This document shows positions 1 to 12,115 of a stretch of 64,000 nucleotides of DNA, in pieces (position 1 is the first letter of the stretch; each line of letters starts with the position of its first letter). Below the pieces are notes generated by a model. It did no database searches and had not been told where the DNA came from. It saw nothing but the letters and a program-made list of their open reading frames with translations. Made by a program: the position numbers and the translations under genes. The DNA comes from Ovis canadensis. Taxonomy: Eukaryota > Chordata > Mammalia > Artiodactyla > Bovidae. Location of the stretch: assembly GCF_042477335.2 (NCBI RefSeq), contig NC_091245.1, forward strand, positions 118,764,501-118,828,500. The letters run 5' to 3'.

Positions 1-360
1 ACCTAACCCTGACTCTATCATTTAATTCTTTTTGAGTCTTTATCTAAAATATAAGTATCCTGTTCCTACTAAATGAGCGAGGGGCCACAGGTATTAAGCA
101 CCCCTTCTACCCTGCCAGAGGATCTTTACTTAAGGTATGAGCTGAGAAAATGTCTAATTGTGAAAATATTTGTAATCATGCCCACTGAGCCACCTGGGAA
201 GGGCCCCCACAATCATAACATGGCAGTGAAAACCTGAGGCTTGAGGGAAAGTCTTTTTGTGCTAGTTGGGATATAAGATTCTCTTATCACTTGCTAATAT
301 ATAGAATGACAATAGGATTTTAAAAAATATCTCCTGAAGATTGCTTCTAATAGTTAAAAA
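1..360. other. Intergenic DNA, no feature recognised
   Basis: AT-rich single-copy-like sequence with no long open frame and no repeat family that I could name. Confidence 0.5.
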
Positions 361-363
361 CTG

Positions 364-563
364 AACGTGAAGTTGCTCAGTCATGTGTTACTCTTTGCAA
401 CCCCACGGACTGTAGCCTACCAGGTTCCTCCATCCATGGGATTTTTCAGGCAAGAATACTGGAGTGGGTTGCCATTTCCCTTTCCAAGAGATCTTCCTGA
501 CCCAGGGATTGAACCCAGGTCTCCCACGTTGTAGGAAGACACTTTACAGTCTGAGCCGCCAAG
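364..563 (-). mobile_element. Bov-tA-type SINE (reverse strand)
   Basis: On the plus strand it starts GAAGTTGCTCAGTCATG and ends GAGCCGCC, the reverse of the Bov-tA body, a tRNA-Glu-derived head with a BovB-derived tail. Internal landmarks such as GGCAAGAATACTGGAGTGGG are clear. Confidence 0.85.
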
Positions 564-659
564 TGACAGACTAAGATTATGAGAGTTAATAAAGATGAAT
601 CTAATTTTCTGCGTGTGTATGCTAAGATCTGATTGCATAGGTGCAAATGGAGGACACCC

Positions 660-3600
660 TTAGCAACAAAATACAGAAGACTTAAACAGCTTTAGCTGCC
701 CTGGGTTTCTCTTACCTTGGACGTGGGGTATCTCTTCACGGCTGCTCCAGCAAAGTGCAGCCGCTGCTCCTTACCTTAGACGTCGGGTATCTCTTCATGG
801 CTGCTGCCCCTGGCCTTGGACGTGGGGTAGCTCTTCTCGGCCACTGCCCCTGACCTTAGACGTGGGGTATCTCTTCATGGCCACTGCCCCTGACCTTGGA
901 TGTGGGGTAGCTCTTCTCAGCTGCCACCCCTGACCTTGGATGTGCCCAATATGCTACTGGAGATCAGTGGAGAAATAACCCCAGAGAGAATGAAGGGATG
1001 GAGCCAAAGCAACAGCAACACTCAGCTGTGAATGGGACTGGTGATAGAAGTAAGGTCCGATGCTGTAGAGAGCAATATTGCATAGGAACCTGGAATGTCA
1101 GGTCCATGAATCAAGGCAAATTGGAAGCGGTCAAACACGGGATGGCAAGAGTGAATGTTGAAATTCTAGGAATCAGTGAACTAACATAGACTGGAATGGA
1201 TGAATTTAACTCAGATGATCATTATATCTACTACTGTGGGCAAGAATCCCTTAGAAGAAATGGAGTAGCCATCATAGTCAACGAAAGTCGGAAATGCAGT
1301 ACTTGGATGCAATCTCTAAAATGACAGAAGGATCTCTGTTCATTTCCAAGGCAAACCATTCAGTATCAGAGTAACCCTAGTCTATGCCCCAACCAGTAAC
1401 CTGGAAGAAGCTGAATTTGAATGGTTTTATAAAGACGTACAATACTGTCTAGAACTAACACTCCCAAAAGATGTCCTTTTCATTATAGGGGACTGGAATG
1501 CAAAAGTAGGAAGTCAAGAAACACCTGGAGTAACAGGCAAATTTGGCCTTGGAGTACACAATGAAGCAGGACAAAGGCTAATAGAGTTTTGCCAAGAGAA
1601 CGCACTGGTCATAGCAAACACCCTCTTCCAATAACACAAAAGAAGACTCTACACATGGACATCACCAGATGGTGAACACTGAAATCAGATTGATTATATT
1701 CTTTGCAGCCAAAGATGGAGAAGCTCTATACAGTCAGCAAAAACAAGACCAAGGGCTGACTGTGGCTCAGATCATGAACTCCTTATTGCCAAATCCAAAC
1801 TTAAATTGAAGAAAGTGGGGAAAACCACTAGACCACTCAGGTATGACCTAAATCAAATCCCTTATGACTTAGATTTAAGGGCCTAGATCTGATAGATAGA
1901 TTGCCTGATGAACTGCGGATGGAGGTTCATGGCATTGTACAGGAGACAGGGATCAAGACCATCCCCAAGAAAAAGAAATACAAAAAAGCAAAATGTCTGT
2001 CTGGGGAGGCCTTACAAATAGCTGTGAAAAGAAGAGACATGAAAAGCAAAGGAGAAAAGGAAAGATACACCCATTTGAATGCAGAGTTCCAAAGAATAGC
2101 AAGGAGAGAGAAGAAAGCCTTCCTCAGCAATCAATGCAAAGAAATGGAGGAAAACAATAGAATAGGAAAGACTAGAGATCTCTTCAAGAAAATTAGAGAT
2201 ACCAAGGCATTTCATGCAAAGATGGGCTCAATAAAGGACAGAAGTGGTATGGACCTAAGATAAGCAGAAGATATACAGAAAAGGTGGCAAGAATACACAG
2301 AAGAACTACACAAAAAAGATCTTCACAACCCAGATAATCACGATGGTGTGATCAGTCACACTCACCTAGAGCCAGACATCCTGGAATGTGAAGTCAAGGG
2401 CCTTAGGAAGCATCACTACGAACAAAGGTAGTGGAAGAAATCCAGTTGAGCTATTTCAAATCCTGAAAGATGATGCTGTGAAAGTGCTGCACTCAGTATG
2501 TCAGCAAATTTGGAAAACTCAGCAGTGGCCACAGGACTGGAAAAGGTCAGTTTTCATTCCAATTAAGAAGAAAGGCAATGCCAAAGAATGCTCAAACTAC
2601 CACAAAATTGCACTCCTCTCACATGCTAGTAAAGTAATGCTCAAAATTCTCCAAGCCAGGCCTCAGCAATATGTGAACCGTGAACTTCTTGATCAAGCTG
2701 GTTTTAGAAAAGGCAGAGGAACCAGTGATCAGATTGCCAACATCCATTGGATCATCGAAAAAGCAAGAGAGTTCCAGAAAAACATCTACTTCTGCTTTAT
2801 TGACTATGCCAAAGCCTTTGACTGTGTGGATCACAATAAACTGGAAAATTCTGAAGGAGTTGGGAAACTAGACCACCTGACCTGCCTCTTGAGAAACCTA
2901 TATGCAGGTCAGGAAGCAACAGTTAGAACTGGACATGGAACACCAGACTGGTTTCAAATAGGAAAAGGAGTACGTCAAGGCTGTATATTGTCACCCTGCT
3001 TATTTAACTTATATGCAGAGTACATCATGAGAAACGCTGGGCTAGAAGAAGCACAAGCTGGAATCAAGATTGCTGGGAGAAATATCAATAACTTCAGATA
3101 TGCAAATGACACTACTCTTACGGCAGAAAGTGAAGAGGAACTAAACAGCCTCCTGATGAAAGAGGAGAGTGAAAATGTTGGCTTAAAGCTCAGCATTCAG
3201 AAACTAAAATCATGGCATCTTGTTGCACCACTTCATGGCAAATAGAAGGGGAAACAGTGGCTGACTTTATTTTGAGGGGCTCCAAAATCACTGCAGATGG
3301 TGATTGTAGCCATGAAATTAAAAGATGCTTACTCCTTGGAAGGAAAGTTATGACCAACCTAGACAGCACATTAAAAAGCAGAGATATTACTTTGTCAACA
3401 AAGGCCTGTCTAGTCAAGGCTATGGTTTTTCCAGTGGTCATGTATGGATGTGAGAGTTGGACTATGAAGAAAGTTGAGCATCAAAGAATTGATGCTTTTG
3501 AACTGTGGTGTTGGAGAAGACTCTTGAGAGTCCCTTGGACTGCAAGGAGATCCAACCAGCCCATCCTAAAGAGATCAGTCCTAGGTGTTCATTGGAAGGA

Positions 3601-3866
3601 CTGATGCTGAAGCTGAAACTCCAATACTTGGGCCACCTGATGCGAAGAGCTGACTCATTTGAAAAGACCCTGATGCTGGGAAAGATTGAAGGCAGGAGGA
3701 GAAGGGGATAACAGAGGATGAGATGGTTGGATGGCATCACCGACTCAATGGACGTGGGTTTGGGTAAACTCTGGCAGTTTGTGATGGACAGAGAGTCCTG
3801 GTGTACTGCAGTTCATGGGGTCGCAAAGAGTCGGACACGACTGAGCGACTGAACTGAACTGAACTT
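660..3866 (+). mobile_element. Near-full-length BovB (RTE-type) LINE, decayed
   Basis: It begins with a 5' UTR of 40-base tandem repeats (774, 814, 854, 894, 934). An endonuclease start follows (IGTWNVRSMNQGKLEAV, 1085-1140), then a linker near 1900-2260, a reverse transcriptase (2690-3240) and a C-terminal region. It ends in GAACTGAACTGAAC. The single long frame is broken by stops and frameshifts: endonuclease fragments near 998-1189, a 285-codon piece at 2388-3245 and further pieces to 3711. The RT active-site motif reads YANDTT in place of YADD, another sign of decay. BovB moves by target-primed reverse transcription and is thought to drive Bov SINE movement. It entered ruminants by horizontal transfer, according to published work on the family. 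Confidence 0.92.
774..940 (+). repeat. 40-bp tandem repeats in BovB 5' UTR
   Basis: Four copies plus the start of a fifth, of a unit starting CCTTGGACGTGGGGTA, lie exactly 40 bases apart (774, 814, 854, 894, 934). A more diverged copy begins at 715. Such repeats may act as the element's own promoter; this is inference. Confidence 0.8.
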
Positions 3867-4266
3867 GCTTTTTCTATGATCCAGTGGATGTTGGCAATTT
3901 GATCTCTGGTTCCTCTGCCTTTTCTAAATCCAGCTTGAACATATGGAAGTTCTTGGTTCATGTATTGTTGTAGTCTCACTTGGAGAATTTTGAGCAATAC
4001 TTTGCTAGCATGTGAGAAGAGTACAATTGTGGGGTAGTTTGATCATTCTTTGGCATTGCCTTTCTTTGGGATTGGAATGAAAACTGACATTTTCCAGTCC
4101 TGTGGCCATTACTGAGTTTTCGAGATGTGCTGGCATATTGAATGCAGCACTTTCACAGCATCATATTTTAGGGTTTGAAATAGCTCAACTGAATTCTATC
4201 ACCTCCACTAGCTTTGTTCATAGTGATGCTGCCTAAGGCCCACTTGACTTTACACTCCAGGATGTC
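3867..4266 (-). mobile_element. BovB internal fragment, reverse strand
   Basis: The plus strand reads CTATGATCCAGTGGATGTTGG and continues to TAAGGCCCACTTGACTTTAC, the reverse complement of BovB bases found near 2390-2770 of the upstream copy. It lacks both BovB ends and abuts the 3' tail of the sense copy, giving an inverted pair of about 375-400 bases. Confidence 0.85.
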
Positions 4267-5461
4267 TGGCTGTCTTGATTATTGTAGCTTTATAGTATTG
4301 TCTGAAGGCTGAAAGGATTATGCCTCCAACTGTGTTCTTTTTCCTCACGATTGCTTCAGCAAGTCAGGGTCTTTTGTGGTTCCATATAAATTTTAGGATT
4401 ATATGTTCTATTTCTGTGAAAAATATAATGGGTAATTTGATAGGGCTCACATTAAATCTGTAGATTGCTTTGGGCACAACGGCCTAATGTTTTAACAATA
4501 TCAATTCTTCCAATCCAAGAGCATGGGATATCTTTCTATTTCTTTTAATCATTTCCAGTCTCATTTATCAATGTTTTACAGTTCTCAGCATATAAATCTT
4601 TCACCTTCTTGGTCAGGTGCATTTCCAACTATTTTAATGTGATTTTAAGAGGGATTAAAAAAAAAAAACCCTTTCTGTTATTTCACTGTTGGTGTAAAGA
4701 AATGCAATTCATTTCTGTATGTTAATCTTCTGTCCTGCTACCTTGCTGGATTCATCTATCAGTTTTAGAACTTTTCATGTGGAATCTTTAGGATTTTATC
4801 CATATATTATCATACCATTTGCAAATAACAACAAATTTACCTCTTCCCTTCCGATTTGGACACCTTTTGCTTTCTGATGGCTGTGGCTATGATTTCCAGT
4901 ACTGTTGTAAATAGAAATGGTGAGAATAGGCATCTTTCCTTTGTTCCAGATTTTAGCAGGAAGGCTTTCAGCTTTTCATTAGAGTATCATGTTAGCTGTT
5001 TGTCATAAATGCCTTTTATTATGTTGAGATATATTCCCTGTATACCCACTTTGGTAAGAGTTTTTATCATAAATGTACGCTGAATTTTATCAAATGCTTT
5101 TTTTGCATCCTTTGAAATGGTATGTAGTTTTTGTCTTTTGTTGATGTGGTGTATCAAACATGGACTGATTTGCACATGTTGAGCCGTCCTTGGGACCCTG
5201 GGATTAATGCAGCTAGATCACCGTGTGTGATCCTTTTTATGTACTATTGGATATGGTTTGCTAATATTTTGTCGAGAATTTTGTGCATCTATATTCATCA
5301 AAGATATTGGCCTCTAATTTTCTTTTTTGATAATGTCTTTGTTTGGTTTTGGTATCAGGGTGATGATGGCTTCATAGAATGACTCTGGGAGTTTTCCCTC
5401 CTGTTCAGTCTTTTGGAAGAGTTTAAGCAGGATTGGTATAAGTTCTTTTTTGCCTGGTAGA
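4267..5461 (-). mobile_element. LINE-1 ORF2 fragment, reverse strand
   Basis: The plus strand reads as reversed L1 ORF2: TGATAGGGCTCACATTAAATC, AATATCAATTCTTCCAATCC and GGTGTATCAAACATGG are diagnostic. A minus-strand frame at 4987-5175 encodes [19 protein letters not shown], the L1 reverse transcriptase region. Many stops make it inactive. Confidence 0.85.
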
Positions 5462-5655
5462 ATTTCTCATGCCACCATGTCCTGCCTGCGATCTGCTGCA
5501 CACAGTGGGGTATCACTCCATGACCTTGCTTCAAACATGTAAGATCCTCCTTGCCATTAAGACACTGAGGTCTCTGTTGCTGACTCCCGGCTCTTTCTTC
5601 AGTCTCAAGGATGGATAGGTATAGGGCTTGCAGGCCTGCAACATACAGCCCAACT
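5462..5655 (+). mobile_element. ERV LTR-like segment (copy A)
   Basis: About 190 bases, from TGCCACCATGTCCTGCC to CAGCCCAACTCCC, closely resemble 11110-11281 in the same orientation (shared CATGTAAGATC, TCTCAAGGATGG and GGGCTTG blocks). A CATTAA-type polyadenylation-like stretch and the C/T-rich run after it look like an R/U5 region. Assignment as an LTR is inference. Confidence 0.5.
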
Positions 5656-6817
5656 CCCGTGAGCACAGACATTGGGAAATAAGGATGAATAGTGGAAGCT
5701 GGAGGGAGACTGTCCACTAGCGTGTGGGGCCCAAAAATTGCAGGGGTAATCCTGAAAGCTGTGGGGCAATCCTGGGAGTGGCTGTCTTTGATGAATGAGA
5801 GCCACCAAGAGACTATGGAGAGTAATGGCCCCTAATGGCTCGGCTATTGTATCCAACTGAAACTTTGGTAACTGGTTCGGCTTTTACCTTGGGTGTGTGC
5901 ACGAGTTCCCAGTACTTGAGTCTAAGTCCTGTTGTCTCTCCCTGGTTTTGACCCTTGTTGGAGGTCCTAGTAACTTGAATGACGATTCATGTTCCTCTGA
6001 AACTGATGCATATGAATGTGAGTGATATGTATTACTATTACTGTTATTTGTTTTAATTGTATTGGCTATTTAGAAACTGGAAAAGAAAAAAAAAAAACCC
6101 TGAAGACGCCCAAGATGAGACTCTTGACATTCTAAAACTGGTTTTGGCATGTCTGTGTCTCCAAATGGCATGGCCAAGACTGGTTTCTGGATGAGCTCTG
6201 TTTAACTGGCTTAAAAGAAATTAAGCACTTACATAAATTTTCAAAAGTATAAAAGAAACTGGCTAGAATGAATTTCAATTTCAGGTTCACATGACTTAGG
6301 AAATGTTCAGTACTGAATCGATATCTGGTATTGAAGCTACTTAAGCTTGTTGGTTTGATTAATACAGATATGTCTTTAGAGTCACCAATGATAAATGTGA
6401 TACTTCTACTCCTGTTGTATACCTAGGTTTACTAGAGATCAAATAAGACCTTATTATGTCTGTTGCAAAACTGTCTGCAAGGAAAACAACTTAATATGAC
6501 GAAACTTTGAGGAAATGTACATGAGATAAGAGCTTTTGGGTAAACTCCCTAGGAATAATTATGTTTTGTGAATGCTTGTCTAAAACAGTCTCTCCAGGTT
6601 TTGACAATGTAAACTAAGATAAATGAAGAGAATTCATTGACTATGTGGGTCATTTCAAATAGGATAAGATATCGGAACATTAATTGCTAGCCAAGTCTAA
6701 GTTTACCTACCTTCGCCTGCTTAAGAGAGGAAGACTGAAGCGTAAGTTTTCCAATCAGGAAATGCTGGAATGAAAACCAGTTCACAATTACTTGCTCCTT
6801 GGTTTTTGCCAGAGACT
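5656..6817. other. Unassigned intergenic DNA, possibly ERV-derived
   Basis: No coding frame of note. It follows directly after LTR-like copy A and includes a short A-rich run near 6085-6098. It could be the leader and internal part of a decayed retrovirus, but I see no clear gag or pol motif. Confidence 0.35.
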
Positions 6818-6827
6818 AAGGTTTTTA

Positions 6828-7957
6828 TCATCAAAAAAGCAAGAGAGTTCCAGAAAAACATCTATGTCTGCTTTACTGACTATGCCAAAGCCTTTGACTG
6901 TGTGGATCACAATCAACTGTGGAAAATTCTGAAGAAGATGGGAATACCAGACCACCTGACCTGCCTCTTGAGAAACCTATATGCAGGTCAGGAAGCAACA
7001 GTTAGAACTGGACATGGAACAACAGACTGGTTCCAAATAGGAAAAGGAGTACGTCAAAGCTGTGTATTGTCATCCTGCTTATTTAACTTCTATGCAGAGT
7101 ACATCATGAGAAACACTGGGCTGGAAGAAGCACAAGCTGGAATCAAGATTGCTGGGAAAAATATCAATAACCTCAGATATGCAGATGACACCACACTTAT
7201 GGCAGAAAGAGAAGAAGAACTAAAAAGCCTCTTAATGAAAGTGAAAGAGGAGAGTGAAAAAGTTGGCTTAAAGCTCTACATTCAGAAAACGAAGATCATG
7301 GCATCCGGTCCCATCACTTCGTGGGAAACAGATGGGGGAACAGTGGAAACAGTGTCAGATTTTATTTGGGGGAGCTCCAAAATCACTGCAGGTGGTGATT
7401 GCAGCCATGAAATTAAAAGATGCTTACTCCTGGGAAGAAAAGTTATGACCAACCTAGATAACATATTGGAAAGCAGAGACATTACTTTGCCAACAAAGGT
7501 CCATCTAGTCAAGGCTATGGTTTCTCCAGTGGTCATGTATGGATGCGAGAGTTGGACTGTGAAGAAAGCTGAGCGCCGAAGAATTGATGCTTTTGAACTG
7601 TGGTCTTGGAGAAGACTCTTGAGAGTCCCTTGGACTGCAAAGAGATCCAACCAGTCCATTCTAAAGAAGATCAGCCCTGGGATTTCTTTGGAAGGAATGA
7701 TGCTAAAGCTGAAACTCCAGTACTTTGGCCACCTCATGCGAGGAGTTGACTCACTGGAAAAGACTCTGATGCTGGGAGGGACTGGGGGCAGGAGGGGAAG
7801 GAGACAACAGAGAATGAGATGTCTAGATGGCATCACTGACTCGATGGACGTGAGTCTGAGTGAACTCCAGGAGATGGTGATGGACAGGGAGGCCTGGCGT
7901 GCTGCAATTCATGGGGTCGCAAAGAGTCGGACACGACTGAGTGACTGAACTGAACTG
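6828..7957 (+). mobile_element. BovB LINE, 5'-truncated, with long open RT frame
   Basis: The insertion is flanked by a 10-base target-site duplication AAGGTTTTTA (6818-6827 and 7958-7967), which defines both ends. It keeps one open frame from about 6830 to 7948, covering the C-terminal half of BovB. This includes the RT palm with [18 protein letters not shown] and an intact YADDTTLM catalytic motif near 7177-7200, then [13 protein letters not shown] and the C-terminus [15 protein letters not shown]. The apparent start Met at 6770 lies in flanking DNA, so this is not a real gene start. Lack of the endonuclease end makes it immobile. Confidence 0.92.
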
Positions 7958-7967
7958 AAGGTTTTTA

Positions 7968-8770
7968 AAGCACAAGATTATAATCAGTCATAATTCTAGT
8001 TATTGTAACTGAGTTCCTGTATTGATTACATTATAATCAAGTTTAACTGGGCCTTTTACAGTCTTCTGTCATTTACAGGCAGTTATTGCTGTACTCTGAT
8101 GCTTCTGCAAAAAGTAGTTCAAGAAGATTCAGAGGAAGGACTTTTTGACAAGTGCAGGTCTCTGTTAAATCTTAGATCATATTGCTGAACTGGGTAAGTA
8201 ACCAGAGAATCCTAAAGGAAAACCTGATGACTTCATAAAAAGTTGAAAGATTGGTAGCTAAGTTAACTGGTGAAAATGGTTATAATTTTTGTGGGGTTTT
8301 TTTTCTTTATCTGGAGTATGATCTGTGTTATCCAAATATAGAGAAGCCCTTCCTTGAAGTTAATTATGACTTAGCAATTTGGTAAACTATACCTATGGGT
8401 AGAACTGAAACATTCTTCCTTTCTGCCTGGTCCCTTTAGAAATTGGAGATTCTTGGGTTCCAAGCAACCTTATCAGGTGAATAGGAAAGACTCTCTCTTG
8501 GCATGTTCAAGAATCTCAGTATTTGGGGCCGTCTGTAAGAGGGGATTTCCACTGAGGCAGAGTCTGATGGTCGACCCTGGCTTGACTTTCCTGGCCTCGA
8601 AAGGTCTTTTGGGAATTCAGTCTGAGACACCTGAGGAGTTCCACCACAGCCAGTTTCGAGGAGCCTGTGCAGTCAACTGACAAATCTGTCTTGATTTGGC
8701 TGTGTTTAGTGGAAATGAGGGTAATTTTGGAGAGAAAAAAACTACATTTCAGTGGATATTAAATTCTAGT
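7968..8770. other. Unassigned intergenic DNA
   Basis: Moderately AT-rich, with no convincing coding frame. Part of the interval between the two LTR-like copies, but no retroviral domain could be recognised. Confidence 0.35.
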
Positions 8771-9235
8771 AGGTCCGTCTAGTCAAGGCTATGGGTTTTC
8801 CTGTGGTCATGTATGGATGTGAGAGTTGGACTGTGAAGAAGGCTGAGCGCCAAAGAACTGATGCTTTTGAAATGTGGTGTTGGAGAAGACTCTTGAGAGT
8901 CCCTTGGACTGCAAGGAGATCCAACCAGTCCATTCTGAAGGAGATCAGCCCTGGGATTTCTTTGGAAGGAATGATGCTGAAGCTGACACTCCAGTACTCT
9001 GGCCACCTCATGAGAAGAGTTGACTCATTGGAAAAGACTCTGATGCTGGGAGGGATTGGGGACAGGAGGAGAAGGGGATGACAGAGGATGAGATGGCTGG
9101 ATGGCATCACTGACTCGATGGACATGAGTCTGAGTGAACTCTGGGAGTTGGTGATGGACAAGGAGGCCTGGTGTGCTGCGATTCATGGGTTTGCAAAGAG
9201 TCGGACACGACTGAGCGACTGAACTGAACTGAACT
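8771..9235 (+). mobile_element. BovB LINE 3' fragment
   Basis: It begins at GTCCGTCTAGTCAAGGCTATGG inside the C-terminal coding region and ends with GAACTGAACTGAACTG. Translation gives [17 protein letters not shown] and MLKLTLQYSGHLMRR. About 465 bases, 5'-truncated. Confidence 0.9.
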
Positions 9236-10870
9236 GTTAACTGAAGTCTAGATTTATGAAAGTTATTCTGTTAGCCACACTTTTGCCCTGATGTTCAGGA
9301 GGAAAAGAAAATTCTCTAGTGAAGCTGTCACAGAGTATAACTACTCACCATACTAACACTACTTGCTTTAAGCTATTGCTAAAAGCACATGAACCATATT
9401 TGTAACAATTTGGTGTAACTGACAAAGTATGTAGCCTCTAAAATGTTTCCCCATCAACATACCACAGAGCTTATCAACAGTATCTGATCAGTTTTCCGGC
9501 AATGTAGCAAACTAGGCAAATATAAAGGAGGCCTGGGTGCAGGAACATGGTCTGGACAGGAGTGCAGGCAGCATTCGCTCTTGCTTTGAAGGACATATAC
9601 TTTGATTTATCAAAAAACTGCAATCAAAAAGGGAAATGATGGGGAAATCTTCACATACAGATATATGGAGAAGTCATTCTGACTTATACATGGTTTAATT
9701 TAAACTTTACTGACTGGTGGAACCTGCATGGCACAGCTGCTTTGGCCATTGTGGAGGAGAACACATTTGAAAGTCCAGATGGAGGAGCTGTGGCTCAGAC
9801 ACCCAAGGTAAGGCTAGGTGGCCACTGGAGATGTGATTTTGGACATGTTCCTGTATATTACTGAAAACCTGAGTTTTCTGAACTGCAGCCCAGACCAGGA
9901 CAGCTGTGCTATCCTCTCAGAATGTGGACATTGCTTGTGTTTTGCTTAACAGTCCTATCTTCCCTGTGCTGTGCCTGTCAGACGTCTTACATCTCGTCCC
10001 TAGCCTGAACAGAGGAAGTCTGAGAACCTCACTGAGAAATGAATCAGATTGCTACGGGTATTGCAAGAGGCCACTGTTGTCTTCCTCTGGACTTCTGTGA
10101 AAACTTGATCTGGCTCATGAGACCACATGGGGGAGGGCTGACCGTGGGGGAGGAGTAATACTCTTACCAGCTCCTGCTTCCGCATGCCAATATGCCAGAA
10201 GGACCTGTCAGCAAACGTTACCACAAAATACCGCTCACATTTTGCCAGGGTGACTGCCCATGAGCCCCTTATCCCAGGCTATGCTGTGTGGGCTGGAATA
10301 GAGCTGGACACACACGTCCAACTAGGAGCAATAACTGTTTTTCACTGGGAAGACCTAATGTGTGCACTGCTAACAAAACACTTCTGGCTAGAGCACTGGA
10401 ATGCTTCCTTCAGAGCTAAGGCCTTCCCTGCCCCAGGCGGGTGCCTCTGGGTTTGTGAATGCTTCCTTCAGAGCCAGGGTCTTCCTGGCCCCATGCGAGT
10501 GGCTCTGGGTTTGCGAATACCAGGGGAGGCCTTACCTTTCTTGTAAGCAGACAGGGCACTGCTGCTCTTATTGGCTTCCTCTCTGCTAACCCAGTAAGTG
10601 CTTGGCTCCAAAATCGGTCCCCATTCTGGCAAATGATTGTTCTGGGCACACCAGGCAGCTTACTGTTGATGCCCTTTGGCTGCTGCCATCTGTATTTGTG
10701 GTATTCGCTTGCAGTGCCCCCTACGCACCTGTCCCAGGATCACGGAAGAGAGGTGGAGGACAGGGACTGTGCGCGTCACGCAGGGGACATAGGCATGGAG
10801 TATACGAGCAGGTCCCCAAGACGGCTGTTCTCCTGCTTCCTGTACACTCACTGCTCGACAAGGGCCTGCA
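9236..10870. other. Intergenic DNA between LTR-like copies, no gene recognised
   Basis: Several short frames but no recognisable protein. Position between LTR-like copies A and B in matching orientation would fit a decayed proviral interior. The sequence itself does not prove that. Confidence 0.35.
10399..10514 (+). repeat. Two 58-bp tandem repeats
   Basis: GAATGCTTCCTTCAGAGC starts at 10399 and again at 10457. Each copy ends in CTCTGGGTTTGYG, with a few substitutions between copies. Confidence 0.75.
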
Positions 10871-11099
10871 CCCTACATGACTGACCTCACATGACTGACC
10901 TTCCTGTACCCTTGCCCCCACATCAGCTAGTGACTGTTCTAATCTTTAGATCAGAGTCTCTCCTCCGTGACCACTTATCAAAGCAGGGGTGAGGAGCATG
11001 ACCCTCTGCTAGTTTCCCTGGTAACAGGTAAGACAACCTAACCTAACCTCAATCCCCTCATAACTGGTATCCTCCCCTCATAACTGGTATCCTCCCCTC

Positions 11100-11285
11100 G
11101 GGAGTGAAGACTGCCACCATGTCCTGCCCCCTTTCTGCTGCACTCGGTGGGAGCTTGCTTTAGACATGTAAGATCCCCCATCCATTAAACCACTGATGTC
11201 AGTCACTGACTCCAGGCTCATTTTTGGTCTCAAGGATGGGCAAGTGCAGGGCTTGTGGGCCCATGGGGTGCAGCCCGACATTTCT
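11100..11285 (+). mobile_element. ERV LTR-like segment (copy B)
   Basis: Matches copy A at 5462-5655 in the same direction and ends GCAGCCCGACA, a CA end typical of LTRs. Upstream at 11057-11096 there is a doubled CCTCATAACTGGTATCCTCC block. The LTR start may lie nearer 10880. Confidence 0.5.
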
Positions 11286-11286
11286 A

Positions 11287-12115
11287 AATGATACTCTAAC
11301 TGGGTAGAGTATCCTAGGTTGTAGATTTCTCTCTCCCAGGACCCTGAGTCTACCTCCCCACTCCCTTCTGGCTGATAGTCTTATGGAGGTTCCCTTGTAA
11401 CTGCTTTTCTCTTGCTGCCTCTAGGACCCTCACTTTATCTTTTGTCAGTTCAATTATGTCTTGGGGGAGGTCTGTTTGGGTTCATCTTGTCTGGGACTCT
11501 CTCAGCTTCCTATGCTTGGATATGTGTTTCCTTCTTTAGGTTTGGGAAGTTTTCAGCTAATTTCTTTCAGTTGCATGTTTGACCCCCTTCTCTCTTCTCC
11601 TTCTGGGATCCCTATCATGTGTAGATTGGCTCACTTTGTTCTCCCATAGGTCTCAAATATTGGTTTCATTCTTTTAATCTGTCTGATGTTCTGATAGGGC
11701 GAGTTCCATCATTTCATCTTCCAGATCACTTATTCGTCCTTCTGCATCGTTGTTTGCCCTGGCAAGGACCGTCTGCGCAGGTCTCTGTTCCGCCTGCCAC
11801 GGTGCCGCCGCTGCACTCTCCTCCAAGCCTCTGAAGCTCCCTTTGTGTGCCGGCTGATCCCCCAGCCACTGAAGGGGCTTCCCAGAATGAGGGAACATTT
11901 CCTCTCTCACAGCTCCCTCCCAGGGCCGCATGTCCCATTCCAGTTACATTTTTCTTTTGTCCTACCCAGAGATCTTTCCTACAGCTCTGGTTCTATGAGA
12001 TCTGCCAGCGCTCAGCGGGTATTCTGCCAGAACTGTTCCACACGTTGATTGTTTTAGATGTATTTGTGGGAGGAGACTGCCACGTCCTTCTAGTCCACCA
12101 TCTTGACCTCGGCCC
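11287..12115 (-). mobile_element. L1/HAL1-type ORF1 and 5' region, reverse strand
   Basis: On the minus strand near 11760-11680 the translation reads AEGRISDLEDEMMEL, the coiled-coil end of an L1 ORF1-type protein. Further on comes NLHMIGIPEGEE, an ORF1 hallmark, near 11625-11590. The plus-strand CCACCATCTTGACC near 12100 resembles a reversed L1 5' end. Stops and gaps show decay. Confidence 0.65.

Noticed and set aside
6770..7948. A 392-codon frame as a host gene
   Set aside because: It is the BovB reverse transcriptase. The first Met lies in flanking DNA before the target-site duplication.
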